A stretch of 64,000 nucleotides of DNA from Sisyra terminalis (taxonomy: Eukaryota; Arthropoda; Insecta; Neuroptera; Sisyridae), in assembly GCA_958496175.1 (NCBI GenBank), contig OY292274.1, forward strand, positions 31,535,482 through 31,599,481, given 5' to 3'. Numbering within the stretch: the first letter of the stretch is position 1; each line of letters opens with the position of its first letter. A program made the translations under genes and the position numbers. Below, piece by piece: positions 44,171 through 64,000 of this stretch. The notes below the pieces were generated by a model that was given only the letters and a program-made list of their open reading frames with translations, did not search any database and was not told the DNA's origin.

Positions 44171-46649
44171 TTTTTACGTTAAACTTTCATATCGATGCAG
44201 TTTTACCAAAATCAAAGAGTCTATACTCGTTGGATGTACAATTTTCGAAATTTTGTAATCATGATTGACTAGTCAAAAAAAAATAATGAAAACTTTTTTA
44301 AGGAGGTACCCAAATATCAGCGTAAAAAGAGCCTCAAATTTTGACAAAAGGTTGATGCGTTTAGGAACTTCTCTTATAAAATTTTTGCATTTCGCTCGGT
44401 AGTTCTCTAAATTAATGTCCCATAGGTTCTCTAGACATCTAAAGTAATCTTAAAGGAGGTTGATTGCTTTTTTGGTAAGTATACCAGAAATCCTACATAT
44501 AACTTTTCCCGAATTTTAGAAGAAATTTATTGTAATTGAAATTGGTTTGCATAAAATTAAAAAAAAATGTCTAAGAGAGATGTTACAAATTTATTGAATT
44601 TAAAGTAGGATGGCTCAAGGATAAATTTTATCATTTAAGTTAACTATAGTTGAAACCATACATATCTGAAAAAAACGCAAAAAAATACAGTTTATTTAAT
44701 GCAAATTTTTTTATATAAGAAAAATATATTTATAATTCATAATTTATAAGAAGGTGCAATTAGAAATTGAAATAATTTTGCAAATAAATATTTCAAACTG
44801 AAGGCAAGAACAGAAAACGTACATTTTTGCTGCTGAACTACATTGAAATTTACTTCCTACGAAAGAATAATTATAGATAAAAATGAACATTTTTACAAAT
44901 AAAATCAGAAATGTATTGGAAGAGAAACATTCGTTTATTTTAATCCAGGAAAACTTTCAAATCAGTCTTTTGTGGTAATAAATATCAATTCCAACCTAAA
45001 TGTTTTAATTAATAAGATCAACGGAAGAAATTTTCCATATTAGGTTTATTGAGTATATAATATCGATATGTTTAAAAATTTAAATAAATCCAGAAGATAT
45101 TGCTTTGTAACAGTATTTTTACCTTATGGAACTATTCTTTTTAAATTTATTTTAGAAACCTTACAAATTATAGCACTAAAAATAATTAAGTTTCTCATTT
45201 TTTGTAGGACTACAAAATTTAGCCATTGGTAGGTATGTTTCTCTCCAAAAAAGGAAATAGTTGTCTATTTATAAACTTTAAAAATCTAAATGAATTATTT
45301 AGATTTCAGAATAAAGTAAATAATTAGTTTTGATTCATTGTACTACTGTGACTTTAATCAATTATCTGTAGATAAGTTTGAAACTTTGCTTAAAAAAAGT
45401 GAAAATGAATTAAATATTAAAGTAATGTTTTTAAATTAAATTTTTCAAATACTAATTTAGTATAATTTGTGAACTATAACTTTTAAAAAATATTATTTAT
45501 AAATTAGATTTTGTTTATGATAATAAAGATAAATTGTTTATTGCAATAGTAATTATCCATATTTTTTTGAAATTACCGTAATAAATCTCATTTAAAATTG
45601 GTCCTTGAAAAGTTATAAGTTCAAGATTTTCAAAATAATAATTTTTTTAAGAAAAGCTCAACTTTTTGCAAAATAATTGCTTAAATATAGAAAAAAAGGA
45701 CATCAAATCAAAAGCTATAAATTTAATATCACAAAACATACTTATTACAATTTGCTCTCTAATGAAAATACAGTTATAATCGAAAGCATAAAAACATTAT
45801 TTTTTTGTTTTAAAAGAAGACATTGCTTATTGATTTTATAAAAGTTGTTATTAAAATGAATTTTTATTTAAATGTGTTTTTTATCTAGTTTTAATTGAAC
45901 TTTGATTATATTCATAAATGGGCCATTTTGACTTTTTTAAAATCTTGGTTGGATTCGAGTAAAATTATTTGCAATGATGTATTGAGAAGCATTTTGGGAA
46001 GTAATATACATATATGAAATTAAACCAGCTTAAAAACAATTTCTAAATACTTTTCGTAATATCATATTCTTATCTTGCAATAACAATATATATTTCTTAA
46101 AATCATAAATAACTTCCAAATTTTGAGAAATAAAGCTTAAATAATAATAATAGATTCGACTAGAGGTTCTCAATAAAGAAATATCTCCGAAAAACATTAA
46201 AAATTAAAATAAATATATGCGTTTTCAATAATGAACGTCACATTAAATAATCTTTACCTTTAGTTGTATATTACACCCAAATACATTGTTGTATTAATAC
46301 TATTTTCGATTTCTCAGAACAGTTATAACTATTTTTAAAAACGAAATGAATACAGATACTTAAATTTAAAATATAAATCAAAATATACTTATACACTGAC
46401 TGTTCTGATTTGATTTATTATCTACAAACGTTAAATGCATTTACTAGAAACTATTTCATTCATTACTTTGACAATACATTTACGGGAAATACGTGAATTT
46501 GATTTGTAAAAAAAATATTATAGTTGTGGATTTCAACTGTAAAGTTTATTGTTTTTCAACTCTATTAAGTTCGATTTTACGCAGAAATTAAAGTTTAGGT
46601 AGTTTGAGCAAATTTAGGTAAAGAAAAAGAAGATATTTGTCGTTAGTTC
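44171..46649. other. AT-rich gene-free stretch
   Basis: No coding or structured element recognised on either strand. Confidence 0.4.
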
Positions 46650-46653
46650 TTAA

Positions 46654-47292
46654 GGTAGTTCGAGCATCGTACCTGACACGATTGGTGATTATGGATGTGC
46701 CATGAGAAAATATTTGTAATTATTTAGTTTTAGTAATACGTTTGGCAAAGTTATGCACATTGTGATTACTATTAATGTTGTTAAAATAAATGCACGTCCA
46801 TAATAATAAGTAACAAAAGAATTACTAATTCGATAATAAATTGATATATTCTAAAAAATAAAATTTTTGGAACTAAGATCGAAAATTGTTTTGAAAAAAA
46901 ATCTCAATCAACACCTGATAACTAAACTGTTCACCCACGTTTAATATTACTTTAGTATAATATGCCTGGGTTTTCCCTTCTTTATATTTTTAATATTTAC
47001 ATCGGTGAGCTCGATTTTTTACTTTGTAAATGGTTTCTAAATATTTATGCTTTCATTTAGATATTTTTTATTGATCTTATTCTGAATGAAAATTATCAAA
47101 ATAATTCACCAATGCACTTTTCCATAACCAAATTAAATTATGTTAAGAATGACTACCTCCGGATCTATTATTTAATTTATCTTGTATTTTACGTCTCAAA
47201 ACTTCAGCGTTTAATAATTTATGTACTTAATAAATTATGCATATTAAAAAAATCAACCGTTTATCGAAAGTGACGACGATGCTCGTACTGCC
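46654..47292. mobile_element. 639-bp TTAA-flanked MITE
   Basis: Inverted ends GGTAGTTCGAGCATCGT (left) and GGCAGTACGAGCATCGT (right, complemented) match at 15 of 17 positions. TTAA lies directly outside both (46650-46653 and 47293-47296), as for piggyBac-type insertion. The ends do not begin with the usual piggyBac CCC, so the superfamily is open. No ORF. Confidence 0.68.
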
Positions 47293-47296
47293 TTAA

Positions 47297-48094
47297 ATAT
47301 TATTGAAAACAATATGAACTTTTAAGAGACGACTTGAAGTAATTTTAAGTAAAAGACCAATTCGTATCAAACCATTTTTGAAATATCAATTTTTTTATTT
47401 TCCATATAAACAGCATTGAAAATATAACCTTTAAAATTTTGATAAGTTAGCGATCAAAATAAAGAAAAAAACTCAATACCAAGTAAATAAAGTTTAAAAA
47501 TTGCTTTTTACCTTTCAACTTTAATATTGAACAGATTATAAATCGAAAGAAACATGCACACAAATACTTGAAAATTACACTGGAACAAAAAATATACAAT
47601 ATATTGTATATAAACAATAAGATAAATCAATTGTTATATTTTTATAGATACATTTCACCAATTTTGTAAAATAATAATGGCAAATATCACACATATCTAA
47701 CATTATGAAATCATATAATTAATTAATTAAAATATTTTGTTGCTTTAAATCGTAATAAATAACATGAAGGAAGATATTTGATATAAGTTTGCATTTCTTA
47801 TAAAGTTCATAATAAACATAATTTAAATTATATTACAAGAAAACATAGTATATGTTGAGAGTTTTTGGCCTGATTTTGATTTTCTATACATTATTTCTAT
47901 AACTTAAAACTTATATTTACAATATATTAAACGTGTGAGTACGATAATCAACAAAATAATAACAACATTCTAAATAGAATTTAAAGGTATATCTCATATG
48001 ATATAAATTAATAAGTTCTTTAAAAATTGTAAAATTAGAAATTCAATACACATTTTGTTGCTATGATAAGAGGGTAAATATATTATACATAAGG
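47297..48094. other. Region downstream of the EEIG1-like gene (3' UTR side)
   Basis: AT-rich; lies 3' of the minus-strand gene and would include its 3' UTR. No unambiguous AATAAA on the minus strand was located close to the stop. Confidence 0.35.
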
Positions 48095-60052
<11,958 letters not shown>

Positions 60053-60290
60053 GCTGTAGCTGGTATGTATTGCTATGCTTTTTTAAACTTGTAAAATTCG
60101 AATAGCAGAATCGGTGATAACCTACAATATAATGTAATGTTGAATCACATTAGAAATCCGACAAAAATATAATTTAAAGTACTGTGATGTGATTTTACCA
60201 TTAGAAGTGTCTTCTAAAGAAGGTTATCTCCAGTTATGTTATTCGAATTTTACAAGTTTAAAAAAACAATACAAAGCCAGCTACAGCGGT
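60053..60290. repeat. Inverted repeat with ~71-bp arms
   Basis: Arms 60053-60124 and 60220-60290 share, in opposite orientation, GCTGTAGCTGG, TTTTTTAAACTTGTAAAATT and GATAACCT. The centre is about 95 bp and AT-rich. No ORF of note; element class unknown. Confidence 0.65.
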
Positions 60291-60429
60291 GATCTCGCTC
60301 ACTCCACCAACCATACGCAGCCTATCTCTTTCTATTTTAAATAAGTTTTTTTACGTCTGCCGATAATTAAACCCCAACAAAACTGTCTGGCTTTTTGTAA
60401 TTAATTTCTTAAATATTTAATTAATAAGC

Positions 60430-60740
60430 CGTTCTAATTTCAAAGTGAATCAAACACTTTAAAAAAAATCAACTTTGGAGGGCATTAGTTATATGTAAAC
60501 CCCCTCAAAAGTGTCTGCCATCTTGGATTCAGATTTGAAATTACCTAAACTTTCGATTAACGATTGTTGGCCTGTGAATCAAACACTTTTTTTGGCTTAA
60601 AATTTATAACACCTTTCACCCATGCATAGTACCTGGTGTCCCGGGTTGGGTTAGGTAAACACAGGTATTCCTACTTCTCATCCCATACATACTATCCTTA
60701 CAAAATTTCAAGGTGCATCAAACACTTCATGAAACTTGTG
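60430..60740 (+). repeat. Repeated GAATCAAACACTTT words
   Basis: AAAGTGAATCAAACACTTT (60440s), TGTGAATCAAACACTTTTTT (60570s) and AAGGTGCATCAAACACTT (60710s) recur about 135 bp apart between non-repeated sequence. Probably part of an old interspersed element. Confidence 0.4.
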
Positions 60741-63290
60741 TAACTGGCTCTCCGACTATTAGAAAGTGAATATTAACGCTAACAAATAATTAAGCTGGAA
60801 AAATCAATATAGCTAGCAATGCATTAGCCAAATAGGTTTTTAATTACCTCTAACTACAACTTTTCCAATAAACTTTATATTTCGAACTAAAAATCATGCA
60901 AATTAAGGATAAACACTAATATTTCGTTTCCGTGACGTGTTTCGTAACGATCATGCTTTCGTAGTTAAAACTGAGCTTTGACCTACTTTCCAAAAAATCT
61001 AGGTCAATAGCATTGTGCATCAATGCAACAAGGAATACACCCATATGAATGAAACTATGCCAGCATCTACTTTAAAATTCAAGTATGATGCACTTAAACT
61101 GACATAGATTTAAAAAAAAATATCAAAAAAAAAACTGTTACAAAAAACATAATATAATGTAAAAAAAAAATAAGAAAAGCACTTCCCTTGAACTGGCATA
61201 AGCTAAGAGCCAAATGATTTCAATTCTTTATTATTTCTTTGATTAACTTTGAATTACAAAAGTAAAAAAAATAGTAATTTGATACTGATATAAGTCATTA
61301 AAACTTATTGTTTGGAACTATTACTTTCTATTATATTTTACTATTTCTTCTACCTATCAATTTCTTATTGTGCTTAGATTTTCACATTGCTTCAAGAGAA
61401 AAAAAACTTTCTTATTGAAATCTCTACACTAATTATTTTTTATTTCAATTTTGAAAATCGTTACTCAAAATCAGTCATTATGCACATAGGTACTGTACTG
61501 CCATGCTTAGGTAAAGGGCAGTAAATTTCAATTATAGCTTTTTTGAAAATTTGATTAAATTTTTAGACGTATTTTACACATTGATGATCAATTTAACCAT
61601 TAGAAATGTTATTATTTTTTTTGGATATAACAAATTAGTTAATATTTTTCTTTTAAATATAAAACAACAGAATTTTAAAGAACCTTTCAATTTCAATAAT
61701 CAAGAGTAAAGTGAAAAAATATAAAAAAAAAAACATTTCTGTTCTAACGAGTGATGTAATTGTGACCGTTCGTTGTAAATGATATTTCTAGACTGCTTTC
61801 TGTACTGTTTACGCCACATAATCGCGCATAATGCAATATCCCCTCCTTTGTCCAAACCAACAACCAAAAATCACAGCTACTAGAAATATTTTTTTAGACT
61901 TGACACTTTTTTAAAATACGAAATTGAAATTAAGACCTTTCGATGTTGCAATAATTTGAAAAAATTAAACTTGGACTCAACTCAAATTTATGTGCGACAA
62001 ATTATTTAATATTTTCCTCAATGTCGTAACTAATGAAAAAATATTTTTAATTTTTGAAGTATATATAAATAAATCATATAAACGGCTGTAAATGCCTCAT
62101 TGGTTTTAGCACTGACAACAACAGTAGGCGAAATAAATACAAGATGAATTGAGATTAAAAGTAATCCAATTTATAAATGAGAAATATCTGTAGGATTGAA
62201 ACGAATTCAAAAATTAGATTCAGAAAAGAAGCTTCAAATTTTTGCACTAACATCTATATTATGCTTAATACTTATAATTTGTTAATTATTAAACCAACTA
62301 AAAAATTAGAAAGAACTTTTAAAATAAACTTGATTTCATATGTTTTGTTTTACACTTTTTAAAATGATTTATAATATTGGAGCTTGAGTAATGTAAAAAT
62401 TTCTTTAATAAGAAGCAAAATTTTCCAATGATTCACAATACTGTTTTTCGTTTGAGTGATATTTTTTTTTTTGGAATGAATCCAATTTGGTGTCTAACAA
62501 ATCTTATGTTTTAAGAATATCTACATTTTATTCTTCGAAAACAAAATCATAAAAGGATATTGTATGACATCATAGAAATTTGAATACGAATGTATAATTC
62601 AATGGTATCCATCATGAACGTACGGGATATACATATACCTATGTATATTACATAATTTTATGTAAATAATATAAGTCATAATAATATTGTAGGTATATAT
62701 TTCATCTACATAAAATATACTCGATATTATAAATTTAAAACGAAGTACCTAATACATTATGAAAATAATGTAGCTAGTTAAAATATTTTTATTTTTCGTT
62801 TTATTAATATCTGAACTTTATATAAATGTATGATAGATGTGAATGTAAACGATATGATGCATGAACTGAATAAAATGTTTATTTTTTTTTGTATTTTATA
62901 ATACCAAAGATGACAAAGCTACCCATTGGTCAATAAATATCATTGCACAGAGGCAGATTAGATGTCGAGAACGCCCCCTATCGGCTATATATTATAAATT
63001 AACTAGTACTAGTACCTAGTAGTAAACATTGATGACTGTAGTATTATGATATTAGTGGTGCAAATTATTCCAAGTTGGACATAGTATTTCTTTACTAACA
63101 CAATTAATATTAGATATAAACGGTATAATTTTGAATGCAATCTACAGTTATAACCGTAATTAGTTCAATATATAAAAGGCTTAAAAACTAAAACAATTTC
63201 TCCCAGAAAATAGAACAAAAGCAACAAATAAAATCTTTAACATCTAAGAACCATATTTATTCCATGAAAAATTGTTGAAACATCAAAAAA
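60741..63290. other. AT-rich gene-free stretch
   Basis: No coding or RNA gene recognised. A GC-richer island at 62945-62985 (GAACGCCCCCTATCGGC) stands out but carries no ORF. Confidence 0.35.
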
Positions 63291-63295
63291 AACTA

Positions 63296-63465
63296 TTGGT
63301 GAGCGTTCTAGGTGACCATTTTAAAGCTGATAGATACTGGGTTCGAATCTATTCACAAGTATTCCAATATTTATCGATTTATGGTAGTAATGTTTATTAT
63401 TATATAGTCGCCAAAAGCCTAAGCAGTAATAAAGCAACGAAAAATAACAAAAAAAAAAAATAATA
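63296..63465 (+). repeat. tRNA-derived SINE
   Basis: TTGGTGAGCGTTCTAGGTGA (A-box head), GGGTTCGAATC (B box, 63339-63349), body with TTATCGATTTATGG, AGTCGCCAAAAGCCTAAGCA and an A-rich tail ending near 63462. Third copy of the family at 35211-35380 and 38788-38945. It does not fold as an intact tRNA. Confidence 0.72.
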
Positions 63466-63808
63466 ATCAAAAATATAAAAAGTGGATTTAACTGCAAATT
63501 ATTTCTGAACGATCGATATGTACGCTTACCACAAGGGGAAATATACATTTGAACGTATTTAATTAAATTGATTTTTTTAAAATTGTATATAATTCCGAAA
63601 TTTTAAATATTTAGATAATTACAACATTACCAATATATAACAAGTACAGATGCTATGAACTCTCGTAACCGAAACTATTGGATAATCCGAAATAATTTCT
63701 TATCCATAACCAAAAATGTAACCAGAATAACATAATTCGAATATCTATATTCATATTAAAGTTTTTGCTAAATGAATATATATTCTGTTAATATGTATAG
63801 AACCTCTT

Positions 63809-63905
63809 AGGGCGTAATTCCTCCGAAACTAAATACTTAACTCATAAGTTCGGAGCAATTACGCCCTGAAGATGCAACCCAAAGAGGTTGCCAAACGTTG
63901 ATGGT
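63809..63905 (+). mobile_element. Palindrome joined to a second-type hammerhead-like motif
   Basis: Arms AGGGCGTAATTCCTCCGAA (63809-63827) and its near-complement (63849-63867, one mismatch). Immediately after comes CTGAAGA (63866-63872), a stem GCAACC/GGTTGC and CAAACGTTG. The order CUGANGA, hairpin, (G/C)AAACG follows hammerhead architecture, but with a different stem II and GAAA changed to CAAA, so it is probably a dead relative from another PLE lineage. Confidence 0.45.
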
Positions 63906-64000
63906 ATTGTCCATCAAATCACACAGCTTTGGATCTTAAAGCCACAACCTTTTCACTAGAGAGTTGTAATTTGAGGATATTCTATACATTTCAACAGAAT

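Noticed and set aside
63296..63380. Genuine tRNA gene
   Set aside because: A and B boxes are present but the cloverleaf and acceptor stem do not close; body and A tail are shared with two other copies.

Overview
The window is a stretch of an AT-rich insect nuclear genome. Evidence for this is spliced genes with short GT-AG introns, a yellow/MRJP-family gene, an insect-type carboxylesterase, and a dense load of retrotransposons and MITEs. The order of insect cannot be fixed from the sequence alone. No bacterial, viral or CRISPR content was seen.

Layout. (1) 766-3022 (+): complete seven-exon type-B carboxylesterase with an altered nucleophile elbow. (2) 3.9-5.1 kb: two broken 3' pieces of a GILT thiol reductase gene, one on each strand; the intact five-exon GILT gene lies at 17393-18713 (+). 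(3) 9017-14420 (-): an almost complete non-LTR retrotransposon with ORF1, endonuclease, RT and RNase H. It has an 11-bp target duplication and sits in a repeat whose uninterrupted sister copy is at 7.4-7.9 kb. (4) 21.4-25.4 kb: an apparently intact Penelope-like element (PLE) with RT plus GIY-YIG endonuclease. It is bounded by two 385-bp pseudo-LTRs, each carrying a hammerhead-ribozyme-like motif, and the whole is flanked by an unusually long (about 378 bp) direct duplication of host sequence. (5) 25.4-33.8 kb: gene-free, holding a mariner relic, inverted PLE fragments, a hAT-like MITE, a 904-bp TA-flanked MITE and a degraded piece of the non-LTR family. (6) 33842-41312 (+): four-exon yellow-family gene with a 4-kb third intron full of repeats, converging on a single-exon NDUFB3-like complex I gene (41381-41788, -). 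(7) 41.8-48 kb: gene-free, with hAT-like and TTAA-flanked elements. (8) 48095-57374 (-): seven coding exons of an EEIG1/FAM102 C2-domain gene; its first exon(s) lie beyond 57374 and were not found. (9) 57.4-64 kb: intron or upstream region with foldbacks, a SINE and another PLE-like hairpin.

The genes do not form a pathway. GILT (lysosomal disulfide reduction), carboxylesterase (secreted hydrolase or binding protein), Yellow (secreted, cuticle or melanin related), NDUFB3 (mitochondrial complex I) and EEIG1 (cytoplasmic, membrane-associated adaptor) are independent neighbours. The most distinctive biology is in the mobile DNA: the ribozyme-bearing PLE and its 378-bp flanking duplication, repeated head-to-head ribozyme-motif fragments, and several insertions with readable empty sites. 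All exon boundaries were derived by hand from splice signals and reading-frame continuity; no alignment or database search was run.
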